Below, in pieces: positions 1 through 8,832 of a stretch of DNA of 64,000 nt. The stretch comes from Zhaonella formicivorans (lineage in GTDB: Bacteria; Bacillota; DUOV01; Zhaonellaceae). The notes under the pieces are model-generated. The model saw nothing but the letters and a program-made list of their open reading frames with translations, had not been told where the DNA came from and did no database searches. Positions within the stretch are counted from its first letter, which is position 1; the number at the start of each line of letters is the position of its first letter. The stretch spans positions 1,646,142-1,710,141 of the forward strand of contig NZ_CP085524.1 of NCBI RefSeq assembly GCF_004353525.1, given 5' to 3'. The translations under genes were made by a program, and so were the position numbers.

Positions 1-538
1 CAACTTCTGTTTTGGTAACAATGGTGCCCGTGGGGTTGTTGGGGTTGCAGATAAACACCAGTTTTGTATCGGGAGTGATAGCTTTTGCCATGCTCTCCAG
101 ATCATGTTTAAAATCGACACATGCGATCTGCCTGCATTCCCCTCCCATGAGATTAACGGCAAAATCATATTCAGAAAAACTGGGGTTGGCCATGACCGCG
201 CTGTTTCCCGGGTTAATGTAGGTTTCAGCCAACAATTTGATAATTTCATCTGAGCCGTTGCCTACAATAATCTGGTCAGGTCCGACCCCCACGGCGTCAG
301 CTAATTTTCCCCGCAAATAATGGCAGGACCCGTCAGGGTAGAGGTGGACTTTATGCACCAGTTCCTGCATGGCCACGACCGCTCTGGGCGAAGGGCCTAA
401 GGGGTTTTCATTGGAGGCCATTTTAACTGCGTTTTTAATCCCTAATTCTCTTTCAACTTCTTCAATTGGTTTTCCCGGCACGTAAGGTTTAATGGTTTCC
501 AAAGCTTTCCGTGCCACCGGCAACTTCCTGTCTGCCAT
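1..538 (-). CDS. hisC: Histidinol-phosphate aminotransferase, N-terminal part (runs off window)
   Basis: The minus-strand frame from the ATG at 536-538 stays open to the window edge, giving about 179 residues. It shows the HisC-type N-terminal motif SNENPLGPSP near residue 40, GNGSDEII near residue 95 and CNPNNPTGT near the edge, all typical of fold-type I PLP aminotransferases. HisC converts imidazole-acetol phosphate and glutamate to histidinol phosphate in histidine synthesis. An AAGGAG ribosome site lies about 7 bases before the ATG. The catalytic lysine is outside the window, and a broader aromatic or histidinol-phosphate specificity cannot be excluded. It is the last gene of the minus-strand run that begins with paaK and the ACT protein. 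Confidence 0.88.
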   Translation of the reverse strand, partial: MADRKLPVARKALETIKPYVPGKPIEEVERELGIKNAVKMASNENPLGPSPRAVVAMQELVHKVHLYPDGSCHYLRGKLADAVGVGPDQIIVGNGSDEIIKLLAETYINPGNSAVMANPSFSEYDFAVNLMGGECRQIACVDFKHDLESMAKAITPDTKLVFICNPNNPTGTIVTKTEV

Positions 539-608
539 TTCCAACACTCCTTAATCTTACAGCAAATTCAGCTTACAATAATCCACATCCTCGAGACCGG
601 CAAATATC

Positions 609-1040
609 TTACATCTTGTACAGCGTTTCTCCCGGCAACAACTTTACGCCGCTGGCAAGCAATTTTTCAATTGCGGTATCAATATTCTCCACCTTAAACA
701 CCACCAAGGCGCCGCCAGGAGCTTTCCCCAGGAATGCATACAAGTATTCGATATTGATTTCTGCTTTTTCCAGCTCAGCCAGTACTTGTGCCAAGCCGCC
801 GGGCTGGTCTGGCATCTCTACACCGATTACATCAGTCACGCTTACAGTAAAGTCTTCCTGCTTCAATACTTCAAAGGCTTTATCCGGCTGGTCCACTATT
901 AGCCGCAAAATGCCGAAATCCGAAGTGTCGGCAATAGATAAGGCCCTGATATTAATACCATGTTTGGCTAAAACGGCAGTAACTGCTGCCAGCCTTCCGG
1001 ACTTATTTTCCAGGAAAACTGAGATTTGCTTGACTTTCAT
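609..1040 (-). CDS. Tandem ACT-domain protein
   Basis: This 143-residue protein consists of two ACT domains: residues 1-70 (start MKVKQISVFLENKSGRL) and 71-143 (VIGVEMPDQPGGLAQVL). Each carries the N-K/Q-x-G ligand loop (ENKSGRL, DQPGGLA). ACT pairs bind amino acids and act as regulatory modules, and no catalytic domain is attached. A stand-alone tandem ACT protein next to phenylacetate-CoA ligase is a recurring arrangement in anaerobes. Here it follows paaK by 28 bp, so co-transcription is likely. The ligand (perhaps an aromatic amino acid) is inference. Confidence 0.85.
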   Translation of the reverse strand: MKVKQISVFLENKSGRLAAVTAVLAKHGINIRALSIADTSDFGILRLIVDQPDKAFEVLKQEDFTVSVTDVIGVEMPDQPGGLAQVLAELEKAEINIEYLYAFLGKAPGGALVVFKVENIDTAIEKLLASGVKLLPGETLYKM

Positions 1041-1068
1041 CGGAATCCTCCTTTTTTTACTGGATTTC

Positions 1069-2367
1069 CTATATTTTTCTCCGGTCTATTACCCTTTTAG
1101 CCTTACCTTCACTGCGCTCAATGGTTTTCGGTTCGACCAGCCGCACTTTCACAGTCAAACCTAAAGTAGTTTCAATTTCGCCCCTGATCTTTTTCTCCAG
1201 CTCTTCCAGCCTGCGCACCTCATCGGAAAAGAAGGAAGCAGAAACTTCTACCAAAACTTCTATAGTGTCTAAAGTACCTACCCTGTCCACAATAATCTGG
1301 TAATGAGGCTCAGTCTGGCCAATTTCCAGGAGGACGCTTTCGATTTGGGACGGGAACACGTTGACACCCCGGATAATCAGCATGTCATCAGTCCGCCCGC
1401 TGACCCGTTTCATCCGCACATGGGTCCTGCCGCAGCTGCACTCTTCCAGGCTTAAAGAACTAATATCCCTGGTGCGGTAACGGATCATGGGCAGAGCTTC
1501 TTTGGTTAGTGATGTGAACACCAACTCTCCCACGCTGCCGTAAGGCAGGACCTCGCCGGTATCAGGGTTGATAATTTCCGGGATGAAGTGATCTTCAAAA
1601 ATATGCAGCCCCTGTTTTGCCGGACATTCTATGGCTACACCCGGCCCGATAATTTCACTTAGACCGTAGATGTCCAGCGCCAATATACCCAGTTTATGCT
1701 CAATCTCTTTACGCATGTTGTCCGACCATGGCTCAGCGCCAAAGATACCTACTTTTAACTTCAGATCTTCGGGCGTAATACCCATCTCCTCCATCACTTC
1801 CGCAATATTTAAAGCGTAAGAAGGAGTGCAAGTCAAAACCGTGCTGCCATAGTCCTTCATAATCATCACCTGGCGCTTGGTATTTCCGCCGGAAATGGGT
1901 ATTACCGAAGCACCTATTTTTTCAGCACCGTAATGGATGCCTAAACCCCCGGTAAACAGGCCATACCCGTAAGCATTGTGGATCACATCGTTTTTAGTTG
2001 CACCCCCGCAGGTTAAAGAGCGGGCCATCAGCTCCGACCAAACGTTTAAATCATTTCTGGTATAACCCACAACCGTTGGTTTCCCTGTGGTTCCGGAAGA
2101 GGAGTGGATACGGACAACTTCACTCAAAGGCACCGCAAACATCCCGTAAGGGTAATTGTCCCTGAGATCGGTTTTATAAGTAAAAGGCAATTTTTGTAGG
2201 TCCTGCAACGATTTGATATCCCCGGGCTCCGCACCCACCTCCTGCATGGCTTTGCGGTAATGGGGTACATTATGATAGGCCCTTTCTACAGTTTGCTGCA
2301 AACGTTCCAGCTGTAATTCCTGCAGCTCTTCCCTTGGCATACATTCATATTTGGCATTCCAGTACAA
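1069..2367 (-). CDS. paaK: Phenylacetate-CoA ligase
   Basis: This 432-residue AMP-forming CoA ligase has the usual length for the family. It carries the ATP-binding motif [15 protein letters not shown] (near residue 90), the [12 protein letters not shown] segment of the adenylation core and the YRTRDIS segment before the C-terminal domain. It activates phenylacetate, or a similar aryl acid, to the CoA thioester in the cytoplasm. In anaerobes it is commonly part of aromatic amino-acid degradation with indolepyruvate oxidoreductase, which is not in this window. The start is TTG with AAGGAGG ten bases upstream; no nearer ATG fits. It is followed by the ACT protein. Substrate range is not visible. 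Confidence 0.93.
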   Translation of the reverse strand: MYWNAKYECMPREELQELQLERLQQTVERAYHNVPHYRKAMQEVGAEPGDIKSLQDLQKLPFTYKTDLRDNYPYGMFAVPLSEVVRIHSSSGTTGKPTVVGYTRNDLNVWSELMARSLTCGGATKNDVIHNAYGYGLFTGGLGIHYGAEKIGASVIPISGGNTKRQVMIMKDYGSTVLTCTPSYALNIAEVMEEMGITPEDLKLKVGIFGAEPWSDNMRKEIEHKLGILALDIYGLSEIIGPGVAIECPAKQGLHIFEDHFIPEIINPDTGEVLPYGSVGELVFTSLTKEALPMIRYRTRDISSLSLEECSCGRTHVRMKRVSGRTDDMLIIRGVNVFPSQIESVLLEIGQTEPHYQIIVDRVGTLDTIEVLVEVSASFFSDEVRRLEELEKKIRGEIETTLGLTVKVRLVEPKTIERSEGKAKRVIDRRKI

Positions 2368-2596
2368 TTTTTTACTTCCTCCTTACCCTACCATACTTTA
2401 AAACAAAACTTGCTACAGGATGTTTTTACCCCTTCTGCAGCCAGTTAAGCCACTCCGGAAGCTAACGCCTGCCGAAAGAGGCGGGAATATTAGCGGCGCT
2501 TAGCCCTCGAGTGAAACTATATAAGGTATATAAATTCCACGTTTTCCTCCCTATTCCTGCTGCCGTAATGAAGGTTACTGCCCAGAATTTTTTTGT
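2368..2596 (-). promoter_or_regulatory. Hairpin-rich leader upstream of paaK
   Basis: The 229-bp gap between spoVR and paaK contains two clear stems. One is a two-part helix: GCTAA 2461-2465 pairs with 2490-2494, and CGCCT 2466-2470 pairs with AGGCG 2479-2483. The other is GCTACAG 2412-2418 with CTGCAGC 2435-2441 (one wobble). On the minus strand they lie in the likely 5' leader of paaK. They could be the spoVR terminator region or an RNA regulator. I recognise no known riboswitch consensus. Confidence 0.35.
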
Positions 2597-3844
2597 CTAT
2601 AAGAAGTGGCGGCTGTTTTTCTGTCCGTCGTAACTGAAAACCACCGGCCTGTTATCCACCACCGTTTCCAAATGGACCCCGCGTCCCCATAATAAATAAA
2701 TCCGCGGCAAGGTTTTTTCCAAAAAAGGTATGTCCAGTTCCGCATCCTCGTACCGGTGCCGCAGATACAATTCCCCTTTGGATTGATAATCAAGATCGGC
2801 TACGAGTATTGTGGGGAAACCGCAGTTAACAAGCATTTTTAATAACTCTTTTTTCACTTCCTCCGGGTCAGTGGATACAACAACCCATTCGTGTCCAATG
2901 CTTTGATAGACATAGAGGTCAAGTTCCGTTAACAACTCCGGGGTTAAATAATTGCGCACCAAGGACAGGTCATTTTCAGCCTCCCTTACATTGAACAGTT
3001 GCTGCTCCCCGAAATTAGCGGCAATATGTTCCAAGAGCTTGAAACCAATTAAATAAGGGTTCAAATTTGGCCCGCTGCGCATGGTAATATTTGCATTGAG
3101 TTTGGCAAACTCTACGGCTTCCGCAGAGTCCAGCGGCAATGTATGCATGATCCGGGTATGCCAGTAAGTAGCCCAACCTTCGTTTAAAATCTTAGTCTGC
3201 AGTTGGGGCCAAAAGTAAAGCATTTCTTCCCTAACCAGCATGATTAATTCCCGCTGCCACTCTTCCAGGTAATGCCCGTATTTCGCAATACAGAGCAGCA
3301 AATCCTTCTGATCGCAATCATGAGCGCCTTCCTTTGTTTGGCAAAAAACATGAGGGTTGATGTGTTCCTGAATGGATAACACCGCATCCAGGACTATCTC
3401 TACCTCCCTGGCCCCATACCGGTCAGCAAAGCCAGTAATCCGCTCGGCGTGAACAGCCATGGAGTCCAGCATCTGCCTGGAAGTATGGCTGAAATAATAG
3501 TTGTTCTTAAAAAAATCGCTGTGGGCAAAAACATGGGCAATTACAGCCTTGTTCTGCACCGGTGAATTGCTGTCCAGCAAAAAAGCATAGCAAGGGTTGG
3601 CGTTAATCACCAACTCATAAATCCTGTTCAGGTTATAGTCGTACTTGCTCTTGATTTTGAAAAAACTTTTGCCGAAACTCCAATGCCCGAAACGCACCGG
3701 CATCCCGTAAGCAGCCACCGTATGCAAAATATCGGCGGGGCAAATTTCAAAGTATGTATCATAAAAGTCAAGCCCAAACTCCCTGGCCTTGACAGCGATT
3801 TTTTTTATTTCCTGTAAAAGAGCGAGTTCCTCCTGCGAGTTCAC
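2597..3844 (-). CDS. spoVR: SpoVR family protein
   Basis: This 415-residue SpoVR homologue lacks a signal peptide or membrane segment. It shows the family pattern throughout: an N-terminal FGLDFYDTYFEICPADILHTVAAYGMPVRFGHWSFGKSF region, the NEGWATYWHTRIMH motif near residue 220 and a conserved NPYLIGFKLLEHI block. SpoVR is needed for normal spore cortex formation in Bacillus. In many bacteria it belongs to a prkA-yhbH-spoVR cluster, but here it lies about 47 kb from prkA and yhbH on the same strand. The start follows a GGGGGG-type ribosome site (ccccccttg on the plus strand). Biochemical function is unknown. Confidence 0.93.
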   Translation of the reverse strand: MNSQEELALLQEIKKIAVKAREFGLDFYDTYFEICPADILHTVAAYGMPVRFGHWSFGKSFFKIKSKYDYNLNRIYELVINANPCYAFLLDSNSPVQNKAVIAHVFAHSDFFKNNYYFSHTSRQMLDSMAVHAERITGFADRYGAREVEIVLDAVLSIQEHINPHVFCQTKEGAHDCDQKDLLLCIAKYGHYLEEWQRELIMLVREEMLYFWPQLQTKILNEGWATYWHTRIMHTLPLDSAEAVEFAKLNANITMRSGPNLNPYLIGFKLLEHIAANFGEQQLFNVREAENDLSLVRNYLTPELLTELDLYVYQSIGHEWVVVSTDPEEVKKELLKMLVNCGFPTILVADLDYQSKGELYLRHRYEDAELDIPFLEKTLPRIYLLWGRGVHLETVVDNRPVVFSYDGQKNSRHFL

Positions 3845-4001
3845 GGTAATCCCCCCTTGCTTCTACCATATGGCGCGGTGGAAGAAAAAATGCCAGTCAT
3901 CAGCATCGGCCTGCCACCGTGCCCTTAAGTCAGCTCTTAAGCCGTGGAAAAATTCGAAATGCTGATTTCGCTTACCCTACAAGTATCTAGAAAAGCAAAA
4001 A

Positions 4002-4026
4002 GCTACTATGCTATTTTCATAGTAGC
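4002..4026 (-). terminator. Intrinsic terminator-like hairpin
   Basis: A perfect 9-bp stem (GCTACTATG 4002-4010, CATAGTAGC 4018-4026) has a 7-base loop. On the minus strand it is followed by TTTTTGCTTTTC. It would end leftward transcription coming from the decayed transposase zone. The rest of 3845-4228 shows no convincing gene. Confidence 0.6.
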
Positions 4027-4228
4027 CAACAACCTCAAGAGTAGCGGCTCACAAAATTTGACAGTGTTTAGCTCACATTGACTGCCGCATTTTCATCTTA
4101 CTTTATTTGGCCGGGCAACTGTTTAATACCACCCGGTCATTAAAAAAACACCGCAAACCTCATAGGTAGTATCTCCCTTGGGGGCATAGGTCATAGACTC
4201 TCTGGTCAGAGATTCTTTACGTTTGTGC

Positions 4229-4500
4229 TCAGCTGCCTGGAAGAAGGAAATTCCTTTTGTATCCGGTGACACCTTTTCCTGCTCTTTGGGTTTCACCCGG
4301 CGCTCGTGGGAACGGACCAGGTTTAAGGGGATAGCCACCCTGGCGGTAAAGCGATAGATACCGCTCCAGTGTGCGTATACCTCCGGTCCCAGGTACTGCA
4401 CGGGACTTCAAACACCTGGCGGTTATCAGCTGACTTGGATGATCCATCCATCAACCCGCCATGATGGGTAAGAAAAAACCGCTTACTTTCCGTCATAGTA
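4229..4500 (-). pseudogene. Decayed transposase N-terminal fragment
   Basis: Different frames of this minus-strand stretch each carry a piece of an integrase-type transposase N-terminal helix-turn-helix region. One frame has RQVFEVPCS and another has GIRTLERYLSLYRQGG followed by GETQRAG. The second resembles the TIEFWVKAYRRCGFEGLKPKGR segment of the transposase at 17269. No single frame is open, so it is a multiply frameshifted remnant. The assignment rests on short similarities only. Confidence 0.4.
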
Positions 4501-4557
4501 GGTGAGCGGGCAGTTATAAAGACTTTATTACTGAGTTTTCTGTGGCCTTTTCGTAGC

Positions 4558-4848
4558 ATGCTAAGTGAATTTGTTGAAAAAGCAGTCTGTCTTAGAGTTA
4601 ATGATGACATTTCCTGGAATGAATTGGTTTATATTCTTAGCTCTCGTCCCGGCCTGGTTTCCGGGAAAACGGTAACAGGGCTGTTAGCCGAAATCGCTAC
4701 CAAGGAATACAATGACTCGGATGGGAAGCCCTTTCGACTGGGCTTACGCACTCTTGAACATTATCTGGCAGCCTATCACACAAAAGGCTTGGAACTATTT
4801 AGCCCCCTTGAACTTTTGGAGAAAATGCACGTATATGTTAGTATTTAA
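4558..4848 (+). pseudogene. Transposase N-terminal fragment
   Basis: A 96-residue frame contains VTGLLAEIATKEYND followed by LRTLEHYLAAYHTKGLELFSP. It lines up with the DNA-binding N-terminus of the transposase at 17269 (DYLAQIASHAHDV followed by KTIEFWVKAYRRCGFEGLKP). No DDE catalytic domain follows. It is oriented opposite to the remnant at 4229-4500, so two insertions of related elements appear to abut here. Not expected to be functional. Confidence 0.4.
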
Positions 4849-5022
4849 GTAGGGGTTAATAAGAGTGATAAAAAATAAGCACAGTCATGAATTTTAAGAA
4901 CAAATTCTAAAAGAATGTCAGGAGAGGTTCCTGTTCATAAAAAATTCCCCCTACACTAAGTTTATCATTTCTTAAGAAACGATGTACAACCTAGTCAGGG
5001 GGCTTAAGAGATGCTTTTCCTT

Positions 5023-5052
5023 GTTTAAATTCCTCATAGGTAGGCTATAAAC
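5023..5052 (-). repeat. Orphan CRISPR repeat
   Basis: This 30-bp copy of the array repeat has a single change: the fifth base C is A, giving GTTTAAATTCC instead of GTTTCAATTCC. It lies 5.9 kb before the first array repeat. In crRNA orientation (minus strand) the handle becomes ATTTAAAC instead of ATTGAAAC. No second repeat is next to it. An 8-bp perfect hairpin (5061-5068 with 5079-5086) sits directly upstream in that orientation. It could be the displaced far-end repeat of the array or an isolated repeat with its own role. The surrounding 4849-5121 holds no recognisable gene. Confidence 0.85.
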
Positions 5053-5121
5053 AACCTGTGACTGTAGCGATAGCATTTGCTACAGTTCCGGCAATATTCT
5101 TTTTAATTCCGGACGCTCAGT

Positions 5122-5208
5122 TTATATTTCTTGTAATGTTTTTTCTGATAAACTCCCAATAATAATACTAAAAGGTTCTTCTACTTCAATAGGATAATTA
5201 GAAATCAT
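5122..5208 (-). CDS. Small ORF, possibly the frameshifted tail of the preceding ORF
   Basis: A 28-codon frame (MISNYPIEVEEPFSIIIGSL...) starts inside the end of the 44-codon ORF at 5198-5332 and overlaps it in another frame. There is no separate ribosome site. The two may be one protein of about 70 residues broken by a frameshift near 5205, or a translationally coupled pair. Function unknown. Confidence 0.3.
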   Translation of the reverse strand: MISNYPIEVEEPFSIIIGSLSEKTLQEI

Positions 5209-5332
5209 TTTTCATTTTTCTGACTAATTCTTCTGCATATTCTTGACTTTTTGCAAATAGAATACCTTCAAACTTATTTCGAGCTTTTTTACTATTGATT
5301 TTGTGATAATAAAAATGAACTGAGTAAATCAT
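5198..5332 (-). CDS. Small protein downstream of AbiE pair
   Basis: A 44-codon ORF (MIYSVHFYYHKINSKKARNKF...) has a strong AGGAGG ribosome site seven bases before its ATG, which is why I keep it despite its size. It is Lys/Glu rich with no membrane segment. It lies about 65 bp after the toxin gene abiEii on the same strand and may be part of that transcript. I do not recognise the family. Its end overlaps another short frame, suggesting a possible frameshift. Confidence 0.45.
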   Translation of the reverse strand: MIYSVHFYYHKINSKKARNKFEGILFAKSQEYAEELVRKMKNDF

Positions 5333-5397
5333 AAGTACCTCCTAAAAGCTTGCTATAATTTCGTAATTCTTCTCCTATACTATACCCAATTTCCATC

Positions 5398-6342
5398 TCA
5401 CTGTCTGATCTTCCACAATGCCATTGGATGTGATTTGATGCGACAAATAATATCAGCATCATCGAACAGCAGCTCCGGCTTATACTCTTTTGCTTCAAAC
5501 CGCTCCAAGAATTCCTGTTCCTGAGATGTTAATACCATTAATTCTGATATATACTCCTTTGTGGCTTTTTTAGCTGAATCCACGTCAAATGAATCATGTT
5601 TGGTTAACACCGGAAGCAAATCAGTCCTGATTTTATATTTTGTAATGCCATCAATAGCCCCTGTATCAAAGCTTTTATTTATTTCCCTGGCAGATATTGC
5701 AGCGTAGAACACCACACATTTTCTGAGAAGCTGTTCTTCACTTTCATCAAACAGCCTAAACTTAATCATATTGTAAACATCATATAAATCTCGTGCCGCA
5801 GCTCTGCTTATAAGTGCATTAATCTTGCTGCCGAAAATCTCAAGAGCATTAAGGCAATTCAAATTATATTCACTTTCAAAGTGTTCTGTAATGATTTTCA
5901 TTTCTTGTACCGGGAAAACATGCGCTCTTAAAGAATAGTTAATTTCTATCTTAATGGTATCTTTGTTGCCACCGCAATTAACATACTCATAAATCCAAGA
6001 ATCAAGACTGTGAGGTGTTTTAGTTTTGGGACTGAGCTTGTAACCGTTAAGCGCCATAAATTTTGCAAGAGCTGTGTTTATCATCATTCTGTTTTGCAGC
6101 ATTTCTTCTTTACTGTCATTGCCTAAATAATCAAGGTCAATATCCACAGATAATCTTGGAAGATTGAATATTATTAAATTTATTGCAGTTCCGCCTTTTA
6201 AAGCTAATTTACCCTTCAATATTGGAACACTGTTTATATATTCTAAAATATCCGCCAATCGATATACCTTTTCCAATGTATCCCGGATAAATCCAAATTT
6301 GGACGCACTTTGAGAAATATAGTTTTTGTCATAGTTATACAA
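5398..6342 (-). CDS. abiEii: AbiEii-type nucleotidyltransferase toxin
   Basis: This 314-residue protein of the AbiEii/AbiGii family has the nucleotidyltransferase core LKGGTAINLIIFNLPRLSVDIDLDYLG near residue 50 (GG and DxD motifs). Further on it has EIFGSKINALISRAAARDLYDVYNM, the conserved K...R..RDLYD segment. AbiEii toxins are type IV toxins that stop growth, often on phage infection. The known homologue MenT transfers nucleotides to tRNA. The start overlaps the end of the antitoxin gene by 8 bp, as expected for a coupled pair. Length is normal. It lies next to the CRISPR locus, consistent with a defence island. Confidence 0.9.
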   Translation of the reverse strand: MYNYDKNYISQSASKFGFIRDTLEKVYRLADILEYINSVPILKGKLALKGGTAINLIIFNLPRLSVDIDLDYLGNDSKEEMLQNRMMINTALAKFMALNGYKLSPKTKTPHSLDSWIYEYVNCGGNKDTIKIEINYSLRAHVFPVQEMKIITEHFESEYNLNCLNALEIFGSKINALISRAAARDLYDVYNMIKFRLFDESEEQLLRKCVVFYAAISAREINKSFDTGAIDGITKYKIRTDLLPVLTKHDSFDVDSAKKATKEYISELMVLTSQEQEFLERFEAKEYKPELLFDDADIICRIKSHPMALWKIRQ

Positions 6343-7102
6343 GGGGCATTCCTCCCTGCTCTACCATTTGAAAAATGCCATCGGGGACAACCAATTTCCA
6401 TTGACTATCGTACTTAGTGCTTTCTTTCGTTAAATATCTGGTGCTTTTTCCGATTTTACTTTTACAGTAATCTATAAATTCACCGGAAAGATGCAGCTGA
6501 TCTTTATAATGCTCCAGTATAAATCCTGTTTTCTGATATAAAAACTGCATATCATAAGCAGACAAATATTTGATTAATTGATTCTCATCTAAATAAGGGA
6601 TGGAAGTGATGCAATTTAGGAGTTCTTCCAGTCCTCCTATTTTTTCAAAATCCTTTATACTATCCACTATAGTACGCTCTAACGAAGTAATCCGAATCCC
6701 CTTTGTGTTTTTTGGAGAAACTACTCCCAAATCAAATTGTGAAGGAACATATCTATAAGTTATGCCTTCAAATTCAAAATCAGTAAACCTTTTAGAAGAT
6801 GATACATATATTTCGTAAAATACCTGATTGGATATTCCCATATATTCGAAAGCAGAATGATGCGATATATAAGCAGTTTCATTTATTGCACAGGCAATAT
6901 GATACTTAGAAGCTATCACCTGTCCGTCAGCTACGTTAATGCAAGTATAAAGATTGTTTCTGATTTTTTTTACAAGCCCCTTTTTAGAAAGTCTTAACAC
7001 AAGAGAAGAGGCCGTTTTTTTATTGCCTACAAGATTGCATACATCATTCAAAGTAAAGGTATTCATTTTTGAAAGCTCTGCATATCCGACCATGTTAATC
7101 AC
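6335..7102 (-). CDS. abiEi: AbiEi-type antitoxin / transcription regulator
   Basis: This 255-residue protein has an N-terminal winged helix (residues 8-60: TFTLNDVCNLVGNKKTASSLVLRLSKKGLVKKI). It is followed by the AbiEi domain with YISHHSAFEYMGI and RITSLERTIVDSI. AbiEi neutralises AbiEii and represses its own promoter. The ATG follows GAGGTG by 6 bases. It is the first gene of the pair, as usual for AbiE. A perfect 7-bp inverted repeat in the promoter region is a likely self-regulation site. Confidence 0.9.
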   Translation of the reverse strand: MINMVGYAELSKMNTFTLNDVCNLVGNKKTASSLVLRLSKKGLVKKIRNNLYTCINVADGQVIASKYHIACAINETAYISHHSAFEYMGISNQVFYEIYVSSSKRFTDFEFEGITYRYVPSQFDLGVVSPKNTKGIRITSLERTIVDSIKDFEKIGGLEELLNCITSIPYLDENQLIKYLSAYDMQFLYQKTGFILEHYKDQLHLSGEFIDYCKSKIGKSTRYLTKESTKYDSQWKLVVPDGIFQMVEQGGMPLV

Positions 7103-7156
7103 CTCTATAAATCCAGCGATATTTTCTTTACTTTTAAAGATTTTCAGCCAAATTTT

Positions 7157-7173
7157 AAATAATTATATTATTT
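7157..7173 (-). promoter_or_regulatory. Inverted repeat in abiE promoter
   Basis: AAATAAT-TAT-ATTATTT is a perfect 7-bp inverted repeat with a 3-base centre, about 55 bp before the abiEi ATG in a very AT-rich promoter region. AbiEi antitoxins bind inverted repeats at their own promoter, so this is a reasonable operator candidate. The high AT content lowers the weight of the match. Confidence 0.4.
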
Positions 7174-7255
7174 CTTTAAATATATCACGTTATTCTTTAT
7201 TTACAAAGGTATTTATGAAAATTTTAAAGTGCTAGCAGCAAATAAAACTTGCAGC

Positions 7256-8177
7256 TTATTCGCGTTTTCGCGGCTGCCGTATCTTTAAGGTGATTTTCAG
7301 ATAGTCGTTATAATCCTTTCCGCGTTCGGGTGGCTCATCGGACACGGCGTAGGAGGGCGGGAGGATGGTTTGAATGGCCTTTGCCGCCAGCCGTCCGACC
7401 GTGTCGTTGTCCAAGTGTAAAGCAATTTCCTTGATTTGCGGGAAGTCCTTCAGTATTGCATGAGTGCGGCGGGTGGAGTACTTTCCTCGATTATCTTTTT
7501 CGGCATATAGATTCCTGCAAGGGACAGGTAGTTTTCCTGCCGCCAGTCCCTGCCGGAAAGCAGCTCCAACGTGCCATAGGATAATAAATCAATGGCGCTT
7601 TCAAACAGGTGCAGTTTGCTGCATTCGCTCCTGGCCGGGATAGAGAAGGAGAAATGCTTGTCGCTTCCGTTCACATCCCCCATAAACCGTTTGCCAAACG
7701 TTCCACGGAGAGTAGCGCTGTCCGGCACCTCGTTTTCATGCTTATCCATGTTGAGCAAAATGTTCAGCTTTGCCAGCCGCGCAGATTTGGTTTGAAGCTC
7801 CTGCTCCTTTTCAAAGGGGATGTCAATCTATTCCCTTGCTGTTTCCATCTGCTGGTGAAGCGTTTTCAATTGTTCCCGGCAGTATTCCAGCTTCTTCGGT
7901 ATTTCGGCAAGAGCGTTATTAAGCCTTGTGATGTTACCATGGATGTCCGTGCCTAGTGTGACTGTATGGCTCAGAGCGCCCCTCAGGGTGATCTGATACT
8001 GCTTATTGAAGCCGTCAAAGGAAAACAGCATGGAAAATCCCATGTAGCTGCCCAGCTCCTGCGGTTCCGGCGAGGTCATCAGCTTGCAGGCTTCCAGGAT
8101 GGCCACGCCCGCCTTGGCCTTTTCGGTGTAGTCTATGTCCTTGACGGTCATGCCCGAAAATTTGCTGTCCTCTGTGC
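7256..8177 (-). pseudogene. Broken conjugative-element gene: helicase C-terminus joined to DUF3991-TOPRIM
   Basis: One minus-strand frame reads from about 8177 through a C-terminal piece of the large SNF2-type helicase/methylase of clostridial conjugative elements (TVKDIDYTEKAKAGVAILEACK, then LRGALSHTVTLGTDIHGNITRL). It meets an in-frame TAG at 7828-7830. It continues as NILLNMDKHENEVPD and switches to a DUF3991-like piece (LHLFESAIDLLSYGTLELL). A frameshift near 7450 leads to the TOPRIM end (IALHLDNDTVGRLAAKA). So it is an internal deletion joining two neighbouring genes, plus a stop and a frameshift. The 5' side was cut by the transposon end at 8178. Confidence 0.75.
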
Positions 8178-8448
8178 TGTGAATTTGCAAATTAAAAGGG
8201 ATGACATTTTGCAAAATAAAATGGATTAAAATTAGCTTGAATTTATCGGTTTTTGCGAAATAAATTAGACAAATGGGCAAAATTTTTTCACATAGTCACA
8301 GTATTTTAGTTAAGATTTTTGCCAAAAAAATGCAGCTAGGATGCCCCTAACCGCATTTTGGCATAAACCTTCTTATCAAGAACCATAAGCTACCTATTAC
8401 TCTTTTTAAACCACCCTTACACTGTAGCCTGATGCAGGATGAAGATAA
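8178..8448 (-). mobile_element. Truncated second copy of the TniA/TniB-like transposon (right end)
   Basis: This stretch is an inverted near-copy of 19689-19950. It holds the terminal TGTGAATTTGC end, the AT-rich end-binding region and the last codons of the DUF5348 gene (YLHPASGYSV, compare YLHPASRYSV at the intact copy). It starts at the TGT terminus inside the conjugative-element pseudogene and is cut at 8448 by IS66 copy 1. The remaining ~3.2 kb of this copy is absent. Confidence 0.85.
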
Positions 8449-8532
8449 GTAAGCGTCAAATAATCCACACCTATTAATACAGAACAAAAGTTGAGAAAAT
8501 AGACCTGAACACAAAAATGGAGGTGTTCAGGG

Positions 8533-8830
8533 ATGGACAAAAACCTAGCTGAAATCTGGGAACAACGGCTCAGGGAACATGAGCAAAGTGGCCAAACCAT
8601 TGCCAGCTGGTGCAAACACAACAATATCAGAACCAACCAGTTTTTCTACTGGCGCCGCAAACTACGGCCAGAAAAAAAAGCAAGACCAGCCCCAAATAAA
8701 ATGGATAGCCGTACCTAAAAACCCGGCCAAAACAAGTGGCATAACCATTACCCTTGGGCAAATAAAAATAGAAATAACCCCGGGATTTGACCCAAAGCTG
8801 CTGCGTGAAATCATCGAGGTGCTTACCTAG
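8533..8830 (+). pseudogene. tnpA: IS66 accessory protein TnpA, frameshifted
   Basis: Same gene as the intact 98-residue TnpA at 12818, but a run of eight A (seven in the intact copy) near 8671-8678 shifts the frame. The first part reads MDKNLAEIWEQRLREHEQSG; the remainder (IKWIAVPKNPAKTSGITITL) is in the next frame. The helix-turn-helix region is intact and the tail is lost. Recoding at the A run is conceivable but not needed in copy 2. Confidence 0.85.
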
Positions 8831-8832
8831 CC

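Noticed and set aside
4149-4178. 12-base match CCTCATAGGTAG to the CRISPR repeat core
   Set aside because: Only the core matches; neither end of the repeat nor a second degenerate repeat is near, and the stretch lies in decayed transposase sequence. Chance or a very eroded repeat cannot be told apart.
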